Shown: positions 34,024 to 44,739 of the stretch, one piece after another
Layout: each line of letters begins with the position of its first letter
Position numbering within the stretch: position 1 is the stretch's first letter
Origin: Burkholderiaceae bacterium
GTDB lineage: Bacteria > Pseudomonadota > Gammaproteobacteria > Burkholderiales > Burkholderiaceae_E
Reading direction: 5' to 3'
NCBI GenBank assembly: GCA_027493945.1
Contig: JAOSJU010000002.1
Coordinates: 1-64,000 of the forward strand
DNA: 64,000 nucleotides
Notes under the pieces: model-generated
Database searches by the model: none
Told to the model about the DNA's origin: nothing
What the model saw: the letters and a program-made list of their open reading frames with translations, nothing else
Translations under genes and position numbers: made by a program

Positions 34024-35928
34024 CTACCCTGGATAGTCCATCGCCAGCCGCTGCTGCAGCAGGCGCGCCTCGCGGAAGGCCTCCTTGAGGATGCGCCGAT
34101 CGAGCGCCGACAGCGTGCGAGTGTCCAGCACGTTCGGATTGCCTTCCGGCCCTGCTTGCCCCATGTGCTGCGCGCGCAGCCGCAGGCTCTGCAGGAACTG
34201 GAAGGAATCGATCCAGTTGCGCACCTCGGGCGGCACCGCCGCGCCCGCGTCGGCGAGCGCCTCGAAGCGCTGCACGGTGCCGGTCGCGCGCACGCCCCTG
34301 GCGAGGGCGAGCAGCCGGGCGGCGTCGACGAACGGCACGGTGCCGTGCATTTTCAGGTCGACGACCGCCGCCTCGCGGCTGAAAAGCGTCTCGAAGACGC
34401 CGGCGGTCCAGGACTGCGGCGGACCGTTGCGCAGCGCGTTGTCGCTCATCTGCTTCAGGAAGCGCGGCATCGTGGCCGCCAGCGGCGTGACGTGATCGCG
34501 CAGCGCCTGCGCCAGCGACGGGTCGCCGGCCAGCGGGCGGAAGTCGAAGAAGATGTTGGCATTGAGCAGGCTCTGCGGGTCGCCGCGCTCGATCCAGCCG
34601 TCGAACAGCGTCTTCCACTGGGACAGCGTCAGGCACCACTTCGGGTTGCCCGCCATGATCCCGCCCTTGCACAACGGATAGCCGCAGGTGTCGAGCCCCT
34701 GGTTGACCGCCCGGGCGAACGCGAGCAAGGCGTCGATCGAGCCGGCGAGGTCGTCGGCCACGATCAGTCCGTTGTCCTGGTCCGAGGCGATCGTCTGCTC
34801 TTCGCGGCCCTCGCTGCCCAGCGCCAGCCAGCAGATGCGGTCGAGCGGCACGCCGTGCTCGGCGGCCTTCAGTTCGATCAGCCGCACCGCGAGCTGGTCG
34901 TTCAGGCGGCTGATCAGCCGGGTGATGAAGGCGGCCGAGACGCCCTGCGCGACCAGCGCGCGCGACCAGTGGCGGATGTCGGCAGCCGGCAGTTTCAGGT
35001 CTTCGACGCTGACCGCGCGGCCGATCGCATCGCCGATCTGGTTCATGCTGCGCCGCTGCAGCACGAACAGGTCGCGCTCGGCGACGACTCCGGCCAGGCG
35101 CCCTTCGCGCATCACCGGAATGTGCCGGATCGTGCGGTCGGCCATCACCAGCATCGCGTCGCCGACGGTATCGCCCGCGTCCATGGTGACCACCGGCGCG
35201 CTCATCACGCTGCGCACCGGCTCATCCAGCGGACGCCCCGGCAGCACCACCCGGCCGAGCACGTCCTGCCGGGTGAAGATGCCCATCACTTTTTCGGCCT
35301 GCCCCGAGTCGGGCTCGGCCACGATGATCGCGCCGACGCGCTCGTTTTCCATGCGCTCGAAAACCGCGCGCAGGCTCTCGTCGGGCCCGCAAGTGACCGG
35401 CGCGCGCCCGAGCAGCGATTCGAGCGGTGCCTGGATCGAGCGCCAGTGCGTCGTGCCGGCAGCGTAGCTCGCCTGCAGCGCCTGGTGGGAAAGATCGAGC
35501 AGGCTGGCCATGCGCCGCTTGCAGAAATCGAGGAAGAGCGGGCTGCGCTGCAGCAGCTCGTCGAAGCGGGCCTTGGGCAGGATCCAGCAGAACACGTCGC
35601 CGGCGGCGCGGTAAGTGGACATCACCGGCCGCTGCGCCATCAGTGCGCTGATCGGCAGCATCTCGCCGGGCACGCGCTGCACCATCGGCTCGAGGTCGGC
35701 CTCGGGGCGGTCGGGACGGCGGCGCAGGCCCTCGACCAGCCCCTGCTTGATGATGAAGCAGGCGCCCGGCGCGCCGTCGTCGGGCCCGATCAGCACGTCA
35801 CCGCGCGCGTAATACGCGACTTCGACGTTGCTGGCGACGAACTCGACGTCGGAGCCCTCCATCTGCGAGAACGGCGGATGCTCCTTCAGGAACTGGACGA
35901 CGCCGGCCGTCAGGGTGTTCGACGCCAT
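34024..35928 (-). CDS. cNMP-binding/CBS/DUF294 nucleotidyltransferase-like protein
   Basis: 634 residues: a Crp-like cyclic-nucleotide-binding domain (about 10-130), two CBS domains (about 155-275, with VGAIIVAE and HIPVMREGRLAGVV), a DUF294 nucleotidyltransferase domain (LALGSEGREEQ, about 370) and a helical C-terminal domain. GlnD-like architecture suggests signal-controlled nucleotide or protein modification; the substrate is unknown. Followed by the exonuclease gene. Confidence 0.88.
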   Translation of the reverse strand: MASNTLTAGVVQFLKEHPPFSQMEGSDVEFVASNVEVAYYARGDVLIGPDDGAPGACFIIKQGLVEGLRRRPDRPEADLEPMVQRVPGEMLPISALMAQRPVMSTYRAAGDVFCWILPKARFDELLQRSPLFLDFCKRRMASLLDLSHQALQASYAAGTTHWRSIQAPLESLLGRAPVTCGPDESLRAVFERMENERVGAIIVAEPDSGQAEKVMGIFTRQDVLGRVVLPGRPLDEPVRSVMSAPVVTMDAGDTVGDAMLVMADRTIRHIPVMREGRLAGVVAERDLFVLQRRSMNQIGDAIGRAVSVEDLKLPAADIRHWSRALVAQGVSAAFITRLISRLNDQLAVRLIELKAAEHGVPLDRICWLALGSEGREEQTIASDQDNGLIVADDLAGSIDALLAFARAVNQGLDTCGYPLCKGGIMAGNPKWCLTLSQWKTLFDGWIERGDPQSLLNANIFFDFRPLAGDPSLAQALRDHVTPLAATMPRFLKQMSDNALRNGPPQSWTAGVFETLFSREAAVVDLKMHGTVPFVDAARLLALARGVRATGTVQRFEALADAGAAVPPEVRNWIDSFQFLQSLRLRAQHMGQAGPEGNPNVLDTRTLSALDRRILKEAFREARLLQQRLAMDYPG

Positions 35929-35955
35929 CTCCGGATGCTCCGCCTCGAAAGGTGC

Positions 35956-36909
35956 TCAGCCCGCGGCGCGGCCGGCACCGCCCGCAAGGTCGGCCTGCCG
36001 GCGCACCACGCTGGTGGCGGCCGCGACCAGCGTCGACACGTCGGCGAGGTTGGCCGGCACGATCATCGTGTTGTTTTCCTTGGCCATCCGGCCCAGTGCC
36101 TCGATGAACTTCTCGGCCACCTGCAGGTTGACCGCCTCGAGGCCGCCGGGCTGTCGGATCGACGCCCCGATCCGCTCGATCGCGCGCGCGGTCGCGTCGG
36201 CCACCGCCTGGATCGCGGCGGCCTCGCCCATCGCGCGGTTGACCTCGGCCTGGCGCTGGCCCTCGGAGCGCTGGATGAACGATTCGCGCTCGCCGGTGGC
36301 GAGGTTGATCTGCTCCTGCTTGCGCCCCTCGGATTCGGCGATGCGGGCGCGCTTCTCGCGCTCGGCGGTGATCTGCGCCTGCATCGACCGCAGGATCTCG
36401 TTGGGTGGGGTCAGGTCCTTGATCTCGTAGCGCAGCACCTTGACGCCCCAGTTGAGCGCCGCCTCGTCGAGCGCCGAGACCACGCTCGAGTTGATGAACT
36501 CGCGCTCCTCGAAGGTCTTGTCGAGCTCGAGCCGGCCGATCACCGAGCGCAGCGTGGTCTGCGCCAGCTGCGTGATCGCCGGAATGTAGTTGCTCGATCC
36601 GTACGAAGCGCGCATCGGGTCGGTGACCTGGAAGTACAGCACGCCATCGACCGTGAGCTGCGTGTTGTCCCTGGTGATGCAGACCTGGCTCGGCACGTCG
36701 AGCGGGATCTCCTTCAGCGAATGCTTGTAGGCGACGCGGTCGACGAACGGGATGACGAAGTTGAGCCCGGGGGCGAGCGTGCGGTCGTACCGGCCCGGGC
36801 GTTCGACGATCCACGCGTGCTGGTGCGGCACGATGCGCAGCGCGCGAACCACGAACACGATCGCCAGGACCAGCACGATCGCGGCAACCGCGAAACTCCC
36901 TCCGCCCAT
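35956..36909 (-). CDS. SPFH-domain stomatin/paraslipin protein
   Basis: 317 residues. One N-terminal membrane helix (AAIVLVLAIVFVVRAL), then the SPFH domain (PHQHAWIVERPGRYDRTL, GVLYFQVTDP), a coiled-coil (EREKRARIAESEGRKQEQ) and a C-terminal oligomerisation part. Paraslipins assemble membrane scaffolds. It follows the NfeD gene by 24 bp, its standard partner. Confidence 0.93.
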   Translation of the reverse strand: MGGGSFAVAAIVLVLAIVFVVRALRIVPHQHAWIVERPGRYDRTLAPGLNFVIPFVDRVAYKHSLKEIPLDVPSQVCITRDNTQLTVDGVLYFQVTDPMRASYGSSNYIPAITQLAQTTLRSVIGRLELDKTFEEREFINSSVVSALDEAALNWGVKVLRYEIKDLTPPNEILRSMQAQITAEREKRARIAESEGRKQEQINLATGERESFIQRSEGQRQAEVNRAMGEAAAIQAVADATARAIERIGASIRQPGGLEAVNLQVAEKFIEALGRMAKENNTMIVPANLADVSTLVAAATSVVRRQADLAGGAGRAAG

Positions 36910-36933
36910 GAATGTCTCCCGGCCTCGCGGGCC

Positions 36934-37371
36934 TCAGTGTGCGCGTTGCACGACGAGGCGGTTGCCGACCACCCGCCTGATGACGAACCGGCCAGGCACG
37001 GCCGAGGATGCGGGTTCCGCGGGGTCGAGCTCCACCGTCCACGCGGCGCCCCGGTAGCGCACCTGCGCGCGCCGGGCGTCGCTCCATTGCGCGACGTCGA
37101 GCGCCTCGCCGACGTCGAGCAGCATGCCGGGGTCGGCCGTTGCGTCGGAGGCGCGCCCGCGGCGCGGGTCGCGGCGCCACAGCCAGGCCCAGCCGGCGAC
37201 GCTGACCGCCGCGGTCGCGAGCACCTGCGCGGTCAGGCCGGCGCCGGCCCAGGCCGCGACGCCGCCGGCCGCGCATCCGAGCGCGAACACCAGCAGGTAG
37301 AACGTGCCGGTAAGGATCTCCGTCACGCCCAGGCCCACGGCGAAGATCCACCACCAGTAATGTGCCGCCAT
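36934..37371 (-). CDS. NfeD-like membrane protein
   Basis: 145 residues. Two or three membrane segments (WWIFAVGLGVTEILTG, FYLLVFALGCAAGG, VLATAAVSVAGWAWLW) followed by a small OB-fold (QVRYRGAAWTVELDP, NRLVVQRAH), the short NfeD1b type without protease domain. Partner of the stomatin-like gene directly downstream. Confidence 0.9.
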   Translation of the reverse strand: MAAHYWWWIFAVGLGVTEILTGTFYLLVFALGCAAGGVAAWAGAGLTAQVLATAAVSVAGWAWLWRRDPRRGRASDATADPGMLLDVGEALDVAQWSDARRAQVRYRGAAWTVELDPAEPASSAVPGRFVIRRVVGNRLVVQRAH

Positions 37372-37528
37372 CGCCCCCTCCCGCCGGAATCCTAGCATCC
37401 GGCCGATCCGGGATTGCACTCGATTGCCGGCCCCCGCGAATCCGGATAGCATCCGCCCCGTTGTAGCCGCTGGCGCCGATCCGGCCCGCCGGCGGTCGCT
37501 CCACATCCATCTTCCAGGAGAATCCCTG

Positions 37529-38668
37529 ATGAAGTACAGGCTGTTGGCTCTCGCACTCGCTTCGGCCTTCGCGGTCGCCAGCGCCCCGGTCGCCGCGCAG
37601 ACCGTCGTCAAGATCGGCCACGTCGCGCCGATGACCGGCGGCATCGCGCACCTGGGCAAAGACAACGAACTGGGCGGCAAGCTCGCGGTCGAGGAACTCA
37701 ACGCGAAGAAGGTCACCATCGGCGGCAAGCAGGTCACCTTCGAGCTGCTCTCCGAAGACGACGCGGCCGATCCGAAGCAGGGCACCGCGGCCGCGCAGAA
37801 GCTGGTCGACGCCGGCGTGGTGGGCGTGGTCGGGCACCTGAACTCGGGCACCTCGATTCCCGCTTCGCGCATCTACAACGAGGCCGGCATCCCGCAGATC
37901 TCGCCGTCGCCGACCGCGCCGAAGTACACCCAGCAGGGCTTCAAGACGACCTTCCGCGTGGTGGCCAACGACGGGCAGCTCGGCGGCACGCTCGGGCGCT
38001 ATGCGATCAAGGAGATGAAGGCGAAGGCGATTGCCGTTATCGACGACCGCACCGCCTACGGCCGGGGCGTGGCCGACGAGTTCCAGAAGTCGGCGAAGGC
38101 CGCCGGTGCCAAGATCGTCGGTCGCGAATTCACCAACGACAAGGCTACCGACTTCAACGCCATCCTGACCAAGCTCAAGGCGTCCAAGCCCGACGTGATC
38201 TTCTACGGCGGCATGGACGCGGTCGCCGGGCCGATGATGCGCCAGATGAAGCAGCTCGGCATCGACGCGCGCTTCATGGGCGGCGACGGCATCTGCACCG
38301 CCGAAATGGCCAAGCTGGCCGGCGACGCGGTCGGCGAAGGCAAGGTGGTGTGCGCCGAAGCCGGTGGCGTGACGCCGGACAAGGCCGCGGCGATGGAGGC
38401 GTTCAAGAAGCGCTTCAAGGAGAAGTTCGGCATCGAGGTGCAGCTGTACGCGCCCTACGTCTACGACGCGGTCAACGTGCTCGTCGCCGCGATGCAGAAG
38501 GCGAACTCGACCGATCCGAAGAAGTACCTGCCGGAAGTGGCGAAGATCCAGTACGACGGCGTGACCGGCCGCATCGCGTTCGACCAGCGCGGCGACATCA
38601 AGGACGGCTCGCTGACGCTCTACACCTTCAAGGACGGCAAGAAGACGCAGCTGATGGTCACCAAGTGA
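37529..38668 (+). CDS. Branched-chain amino-acid ABC transporter substrate-binding protein
   Basis: 379 residues. A signal peptide ([19 protein letters not shown]) precedes a type I periplasmic binding fold ([56 protein letters not shown]) of the LivK/LivJ group. AGGAG lies 8 bp before ATG 37529. It stands alone here: no Liv permease or ATPase genes are nearby, so it must use components encoded elsewhere. Three stem-loops follow the stop. Confidence 0.93.
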   Translation: MKYRLLALALASAFAVASAPVAAQTVVKIGHVAPMTGGIAHLGKDNELGGKLAVEELNAKKVTIGGKQVTFELLSEDDAADPKQGTAAAQKLVDAGVVGVVGHLNSGTSIPASRIYNEAGIPQISPSPTAPKYTQQGFKTTFRVVANDGQLGGTLGRYAIKEMKAKAIAVIDDRTAYGRGVADEFQKSAKAAGAKIVGREFTNDKATDFNAILTKLKASKPDVIFYGGMDAVAGPMMRQMKQLGIDARFMGGDGICTAEMAKLAGDAVGEGKVVCAEAGGVTPDKAAAMEAFKKRFKEKFGIEVQLYAPYVYDAVNVLVAAMQKANSTDPKKYLPEVAKIQYDGVTGRIAFDQRGDIKDGSLTLYTFKDGKKTQLMVTK

Positions 38669-38672
38669 CCGA

Positions 38673-38754
38673 CGGCGCCCGGAAGGGCGCCGGGAAACTG
38701 CCGATGCCTCGCGGCGCGCCGCGAGGCAGCAAGGAGGGCTCCCGCGGGAGCCCT
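38673..38754. terminator. Three consecutive stem-loops between convergent genes
   Basis: CGGCGCCC-GGAA-GGGCGCCG (38673-38692), GCCTCGCGGC-GC-GCCGCGAGGC (38706-38727) and AGGGCTCCC-GC-GGGAGCCCT (38735-38754) are all perfect. The last is followed by CTTCGATT on the plus strand. They separate the livK-like gene from convergent ppsA and probably end both transcripts. Confidence 0.75.
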
Positions 38755-38761
38755 CTTCGAT

Positions 38762-41159
38762 TCAGCGCGCGCCGCCGGCCAGTTGCTGCCGGGTGGCGAC
38801 CACGGTATCCGGATTCAGCGAGATCGAGCCGATGCCCTGCTGCATCAGCCACTGCGCCAGGTCGGGATGGTCGGAGGGCCCCTGCCCGCAGATGCCCACG
38901 TACTTGCCGGCCGCCCGGCAGGCGCCGATCGCGCGCTCGAGCAGCATCTTCACCGCCGCGTCGCGCTCGTCGAAGCTCTCGGCGACCAGTCCGGAATCGC
39001 GATCCAGCCCGAGCGTGAGCTGGGTGAGGTCGTTCGAACCGATCGAGAAGCCGTCGAAGTACTGCAGGAACTCGTCGGCCAGCAGCGCGTTGGACGGCAG
39101 CTCGCACATCATGATGAGCCGCAGGCCCGCCTCGCCGCGGCGCAGCCCGTTGGCGGCGAGCAGGTCGACCACCGCGGCCGCCTCCTTCGTCGTGCGCACG
39201 AACGGCACCATCAGCTCGACGTTGACGAGCCCCATCTGCTCGCGCACCCTGCGCATCGCCTGGCACTCGAGCTCGAAGCAGTCGCGGAAGCTGTCGGCGA
39301 TGTAGCGCGAGGCGCCGCGGAAGCCGAGCATCGGGTTTTCCTCGTCGGGCTCGTAGCGCGAGCCGCCGATCAGCTTGCGGTACTCGTTCGACTTGAAGTC
39401 GGACAGGCGCACGATTACCGGCTTCGGCCAGAACGCGGCGGCGATCGTCGCCACGCCCTCGGCCAGCCGTTCGACGTAGAAAGCGCGCGGCGTGGCATGG
39501 CCGCGCGCCACGCTCTCGACCGCCTTCTTGAGGTCGGCGTCGACGTTCGGGTAGTCGAGAATCGCCTTCGGGTGGATGCCGATGTTGTTGTTGATGATGA
39601 ACTCGAGCCGCGCCAGGCCGACGCCGTCGTTGGGCAGCTGCGCGAACTCGAACGCCAGCGTCGGGTTGCCGACGTTGACCATGACCTTGATCGGCAGCTC
39701 GGGCATCGCGCCGGTGTCGAACTCGGTAATCTCGGTCTCGAGCAGGCCGTCGTAGATGTAGCCGGTGTCGCCTTCGGCGCACGACACCGTGACCAGCGAC
39801 TCGTCGCGCAGCCGGCGCGTGGCGTCGCCGCAGCCGACCACGGCCGGGATGCCGAGCTCGCGCGCGATGATCGCGGCATGGCAGGTGCGCCCGCCACGGT
39901 CGGTGACGATCGCCGCCGCGCGCTTCATCACCGGCTCCCAGTTCGGGTCGGTCATGTCGGTGACCAGCACGTCGCCAGGGCGCACGCGATCCATGTCGGC
40001 GGCGTCGGCCACCACGCGCACGCGGCCCGCGCCGACCTTCTGGCCGATCGCGCGACCCGAGGCGAGCACGTCCGAGCTTCCCTTGAGCCGGTAGCGCTGC
40101 TGGCGATGTTCGCCCTGCAGCGACTTCACCGTCTCGGGACGCGCCTGCAGGATGTAGAGCTTGCCGTCGCGACCGTCCTTGCCCCACTCGATGTCCATCG
40201 GCCGGCCGTAGTGCTTCTCGATGATCACCGCATAGCGGGCCAGTTCGATCACGTCCTCGTCGGAGAGCGAATAGCGGTTGCGCATGTCGGCCGGCGTGTC
40301 GAGCGTGCGCACGGTGCGCCCTGCCCCGGCGTCGCCGGCGCCGTTGCCGGCGAAGCCCATGCGGATCAGCTTCGAGCCCAGCTCGCGCCGGATGATCGGG
40401 AACTTGCCCGCCGCGAGCATCGGCTTGTGCACGAAGAACTCGTCGGGGTTCACTGCGCCCTGCACCACCGTCTCGCCCAGCCCGTAGGAGCTGGTGATGA
40501 AGACCGCGTCGGGGGAACCCCGACTCGGTGTCGATCGTGAACATGACGCCCGAACTGGCGAGGTCGCTGCGCACCATCCGCTGGATGCCCGCCGACAGGG
40601 CCACGTCGCCGTGCGCGAAGCCCTTGTGCACCCGGTACGAGATCGCGCGGTCGTTGTACAGCGACGCGAATACGTGGCGGATGCGCTCGAGCACCGCATC
40701 GACGCCGTTGACGTTGAGGTAGGTTTCCTGCTGACCGGCGAACGAAGCGTCGGGCAGGTCTTCGGCGGTGGCCGACGAGCGCACCGCCACCGAGATCGGC
40801 CCGCCGGACTCCTCGACCATCCGCTCGTAGTGACGACGGATCTCGCGCTCGAGCGCCGCGGACAGCGGCGCCGCGACGATCCAGTCGCGGATCTCGGCGC
40901 CGCACTCGGCCAGCGCCTTCACGTCCTCGGTGTTCAGCTCGTGAAGCCGCGCGTCGATGCGCCCGGCGAGGTCGCTCTCGCGCAGGAACTCACGGAACGC
41001 GTGCGCGGTCGTCGCGAAACCGCCGGGCACGCGCACCCCGGAGGCGGCCAGCTGGCTGATCAGTTCGCCCAGCGAAGCGTTCTTGCCGCCGACCGAATCG
41101 ACATCGGTCATGCGCAGATCCTCGAAGGGGACGACGAGTCGTCCTTCGTGTTGGCTCAT
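38762..41159 (-). CDS. ppsA: Phosphoenolpyruvate synthase, one apparent frameshift
   Basis: 798 residues after removing one C from a C5 run (40511-40515, plus-strand G5) between TIDTESGFP and [16 protein letters not shown]. The N-terminal ATP-grasp part has [12 protein letters not shown], the swivelling domain has the phospho-histidine motif [15 protein letters not shown], and the C-terminal PEP-binding barrel has [17 protein letters not shown]. Makes PEP from pyruvate and ATP in gluconeogenesis. Divergent from its regulator gene. Confidence 0.95.
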
Positions 41160-41290
41160 GGGAAGGTCCTGACATGGTTGAAGATTGTTTTGCGCAATTC
41201 GGGTAATTTTACTGCTCGCAAGGCCGGCGCGCGGTTGACGGCGCGCATGCCGGCATCCGAAAGGCGGCCGGCCACTCCCCGAACCCGCAA

Positions 41291-42130
41291 ATGCCCGATT
41301 CAGGCAGAGAGAACTTCGACCGGACGGTCTTCTACGTCTCCGACGGCACCGGCGTGACCGCCGAGACCTTCGGCCATTCGCTGCTCACGCAGTTCGAGCA
41401 GGTGCGATTGCGCGAGGTGCGCCTGCCCTTCGTCGACTCGGTGGAGAAGGCACGCCAGGCGGTCGAGCGGATCGACCGGCAGGCGCTGCTCGATCGCCAT
41501 CGCCCCATCGTCTTCAGCACCCTGGTCGACGCGTCGATCAACGACGTCGTGCGGCTGGCCAATTGCCGGTTCCTCGACCTGTTCGCCACCTTCGTCGAGC
41601 CGCTCGAGAGCGAATTCGGGGTGCGCTCGACGCACACCATCGGGCGCTCGCACACGGCCACCGACACCGAGGCCTACCAGAAGCGGATCGCGGCGATCAA
41701 CTACTCGCTCGCGCACGACGACGGCCAGCTGCACGCCGACCTCGCGAACGCCGAGGTGATCCTGGTCGGTGTCTCGCGCAGCGGCAAGACGCCCACCAGC
41801 CTTTACCTCGCGATGCAGCACGGCATTCGCGCCGCCAACTATCCGCTGATTCCCGACGATTTCGAGCGCCGCCGCCTGCCCGCGGTGCTGTATCGCTACA
41901 AGCAGAAGCTGTTCGGACTCTCGATCACGCCCGAGCGGCTCGCCGAGATCCGCAACGAGCGGCGTCCGGGCAGCCGCTACGCATCGATCGAGAATTGCCG
42001 CCACGAGATCGGCGAGGCCGAGGCGATGATGCGCCGCGAAGGCATCCGCTGGCTGTCCTCGACGACCAAGTCGATCGAGGAGATCGCGGTGACGATCCTG
42101 CAGGAGCTTCAGCTCGACCAGGGCTCCTGA
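41291..42130 (+). CDS. ppsR: PEP synthase regulatory kinase/pyrophosphorylase
   Basis: 279 residues, DUF299 family. [20 protein letters not shown] at the start and the P-loop [15 protein letters not shown] (about 155) are diagnostic; the end is [12 protein letters not shown]. It inactivates PEP synthase by ADP-dependent phosphorylation and reactivates it by phosphorolysis. ppsA lies divergently 131 bp away, supporting the assignment. The 3' end overlaps the convergent methyltransferase gene by 22 bp. Confidence 0.95.
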   Translation: MPDSGRENFDRTVFYVSDGTGVTAETFGHSLLTQFEQVRLREVRLPFVDSVEKARQAVERIDRQALLDRHRPIVFSTLVDASINDVVRLANCRFLDLFATFVEPLESEFGVRSTHTIGRSHTATDTEAYQKRIAAINYSLAHDDGQLHADLANAEVILVGVSRSGKTPTSLYLAMQHGIRAANYPLIPDDFERRRLPAVLYRYKQKLFGLSITPERLAEIRNERRPGSRYASIENCRHEIGEAEAMMRREGIRWLSSTTKSIEEIAVTILQELQLDQGS

Positions 42131-42927
42131 TCGCCGCCGGCGAGCCGCTGGCGCAGCTGCTCGTACAGGCAGATCGCCGCGGCGACCCCGACGTTCAGCG
42201 ATTCGATCGCCGGCCGCTGCGGAATGCCGATCGGAGCCACCGCAGGCCAGCGCCGCAGCCTCGCGTCCAGGCCCTGCCCCTCGTTGCCGAACAGCCAGAG
42301 GGCGGGCCCGCGCAGGTCGGCCCGATACAGCGAGGTGGAAGCGCCGGCCTCGGCCGCGCGCACGGCCACCGTGACGTGCGCGGGCAGCCACGAGGCGTCG
42401 ACTCCCTCGTGGATGTCGAGGTGGAAATGCGCCCCCATGCCGGCGCGCAGCACCTTCGGCGACCAGCAGAACGCCGTCCCCGGCGAGGTGAGGACCCGCC
42501 GCACGCCCACCGCCGCACAGGTGCGCAGGATGCTGCCGACATTGCCGGGATCCTGGATGCGATCGAGGTAGACCGCGTCTTCGGCCAGCCGCGGCGGCAG
42601 CTCCGGGTGCGGCGTCGGCACGATCGCCAGCAGGCCGCTGCCATGCTCGACCTGGCTGGCGCGCGCGTACAGGCGGTCGTCCAGCACCGTCGGCGGCGCG
42701 GACAGGCGCGCGAGCAGCGCGCGCACCTCGTCGCCGGCCAGCGCGCGCCGCGCGACGAACACCTGCGCGCCACGCGCCTCGGCCCCGAAGCGATCGAGCC
42801 AGGCCTGCAGCAGGTGCGTGCCCTCGATCACCGACCGCCCCTGCTGCTTGCGCTCGCGCGCCGAGGAAGCGAGCTCGAGCAGGCGCCGGAAGCGCTCGTT
42901 GGCGGCCGAGACGATCTCGTCGCTCAT
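42109..42927 (-). CDS. SpoU/TrmH-family RNA 2'-O-methyltransferase
   Basis: 272 residues. An N-terminal substrate-binding domain ([18 protein letters not shown]) is followed by the knotted SPOUT domain: motif 1 [17 protein letters not shown], motif 2 LFGNEGQGL, motif 3 [17 protein letters not shown]. Probably methylates a ribose in 23S rRNA (RlmB-like), but the exact target cannot be read from sequence. The ATG at 42927 overlaps the rnhB stop (ATGA). Confidence 0.9.
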   Translation of the reverse strand: MSDEIVSAANERFRRLLELASSARERKQQGRSVIEGTHLLQAWLDRFGAEARGAQVFVARRALAGDEVRALLARLSAPPTVLDDRLYARASQVEHGSGLLAIVPTPHPELPPRLAEDAVYLDRIQDPGNVGSILRTCAAVGVRRVLTSPGTAFCWSPKVLRAGMGAHFHLDIHEGVDASWLPAHVTVAVRAAEAGASTSLYRADLRGPALWLFGNEGQGLDARLRRWPAVAPIGIPQRPAIESLNVGVAAAICLYEQLRQRLAGGDQEPWSS

Positions 42928-43576
42928 CCGCTTGCGCCCGTGAGGAGCGCGCGCACCGGCGCGAAGCTGCGACGGTGCTCCTCGCAAGGCCCGTGCTCGC
43001 GCAGCAAGGCCAGGTGCTCGGCGGTGGGATAACCCTTGTGGCGATCGAAGCGGTACTGCGGAAAGCGCTCGTGCAGCGCCAGCATGGCCTGGTCGCGCGC
43101 GCACTTGGCCAGGATCGACGCGGCCGAGATCGCCGGGTCGAGCGCGTCGCCCCCACCAGCGTCTGCACCAGGCAGCGCAGCCTGGGCGGCCGGTTGCCAT
43201 CGACCCGCGCAAGCGCCGGCTCGATCGCCAGCCCCGAGACCGCGCGCTGCATCGCCAGCAGCGCCGCCTGCAGGATGTTCAGGGTGTCGATTTCCGCCGC
43301 GCTGGCGCTGGCGATCGCCCAGGCGAGCGCGCGTTCACGGATCTTGCCGGCGAGCACCTCGCGGCGGGCGGCCGACAGCGCCTTGGAATCGCGCAGCCCG
43401 TCGATCGGCGAGCGGGGATCGAGGATCACCGCCGCCGCGTAGACCGGCCCGGCCAGCGGCCCGCGGCCGGCTTCGTCCACGCCGCACACCGGCCCGTCGG
43501 GCGCGGGCAGCAGCAGCGCGAGCTGCGCGGTCGCTCCGTGGCGCCGGCGCGCGGGCCGGGCGGCGGACTCAGGCAC
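42924..43576 (-). CDS. rnhB: Ribonuclease HII, one apparent frameshift
   Basis: 217 residues once one G is restored in the run at 43150-43154. [21 protein letters not shown] has the first two catalytic acids, and the second half ([26 protein letters not shown]) lies in the next frame and ends [10 protein letters not shown]. Removes RNA from RNA-DNA hybrids and single ribonucleotides. GTG 43576 overlaps the lpxB stop, as in the usual lpxB-rnhB order. Confidence 0.9.
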
Positions 43577-44739
43577 CGGCCACCTCGAGCACGACCGTGG
43601 CCGCGCGTTCGGCGCAGCCGCGGCGCAGCGCTTCGTGCAGCGCCGAGAACCGCGCGACGATGCCGCTGCGGTGCGCATCGTCGTCGAGCTGGCGCAGCAG
43701 CGCCTCGCCCATGTCGGGGGCGCGCACTGCGTCCTGCACGAATTCGGGAACGACGAACCGCGCCGACAGGATGTTGGGCAGGCCGATCCAGGGCAGGTAG
43801 CCCATGCGCCGCATGATCCGGTAGTTCAGCCAGCTCATCCGGTAGGCGATGACCATCGGCTTGCGGAACAGCGCGGTTTCCAGCGTCGCCGTGCCACTGG
43901 CCACCAGGACCGCGTCGGCCGCGGCCAGCGCGTCGTGCGAACGGCCGCAGACCGGGGGTCAGCGGCAGCTGCTCCGGGAGCCGCGCCGCCGCGGCGATCG
44001 TCCTGAGCCGCTCGAACAGCGTCGCCGAGGCCGCCGGCATCACGAATTGCAGCCCTGCGCGGCGTTCGTGCAGCCAGGCCGCCGTCCGAAGGAACGGCAG
44101 TGCGAGATGCTCGACCTCGGAGGGCCGGCTTCCGGGCAGCAGCGCGACCACCGTCGCGTCCACCGCCAGACCGAGCGCGTGGCGTGCCGCAGCCGCATCC
44201 ACCTGCGTGGGAATCGCGTCGGCGAGCGGGTGGCCGACGTAGGTCGCCGGAATGCCGGCCTCGCGATAAATCGCCTCCTCGAACGGAAACACCAGCAGCA
44301 TGTGGTCGACGCTGCGGCGGATCTTCTCGATGCGCTCGCGCCGCCAGGCCCAGATGGAGGGGCTGATGAAATGCGCGGTGCGGATGCCCTGCGCGCGCAG
44401 CCTCGCTTCCAGGTCGAGGTTGAAATCCGGGGCATCGACGCCGACGAACAGTTGCGGGCGCCACGACGCCGGGCGCGCGGCCAGCGCGTTGCGCATGCGC
44501 CGCAGGCGCGGATATTCGCGCAGCACCTCCAGGTAACCGTTGACCGACAGCGCGTCGATGGTCCACCAGGCATCGAAGCCGTGCTGCGCCATCGCCGGCC
44601 CGCCGATGCCGGCCGCCTCGAGACTTTCGACGCGGGTCGCCAGCCCTTCGAGCACCGATGCGGCCAGAAGGTCGCCGGAGGCTTCGCCGGCAACCATCCC
44701 CAGCGTCAACGACCCGGCGGCGCCCGTCTGCGCGGACAT
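43569..44739 (-). CDS. lpxB: Lipid-A-disaccharide synthase, one apparent frameshift
   Basis: 389 residues after removing one base from the G5 run (43954-43958). [18 protein letters not shown] is the family start; [14 protein letters not shown] and [10 protein letters not shown] are in the first frame; [18 protein letters not shown] and [15 protein letters not shown] in the second. Joins UDP-diacylglucosamine and lipid X in lipid A synthesis. The ATG overlaps the lpxA stop (TGATG). Confidence 0.93.

Noticed and set aside
33736..37395. Plus-strand open frame of about 1,200 codons
   Set aside because: Antisense to the DUF294, stomatin and NfeD genes; the low-complexity, Arg/His/Asp-rich composition is a shadow of real genes.
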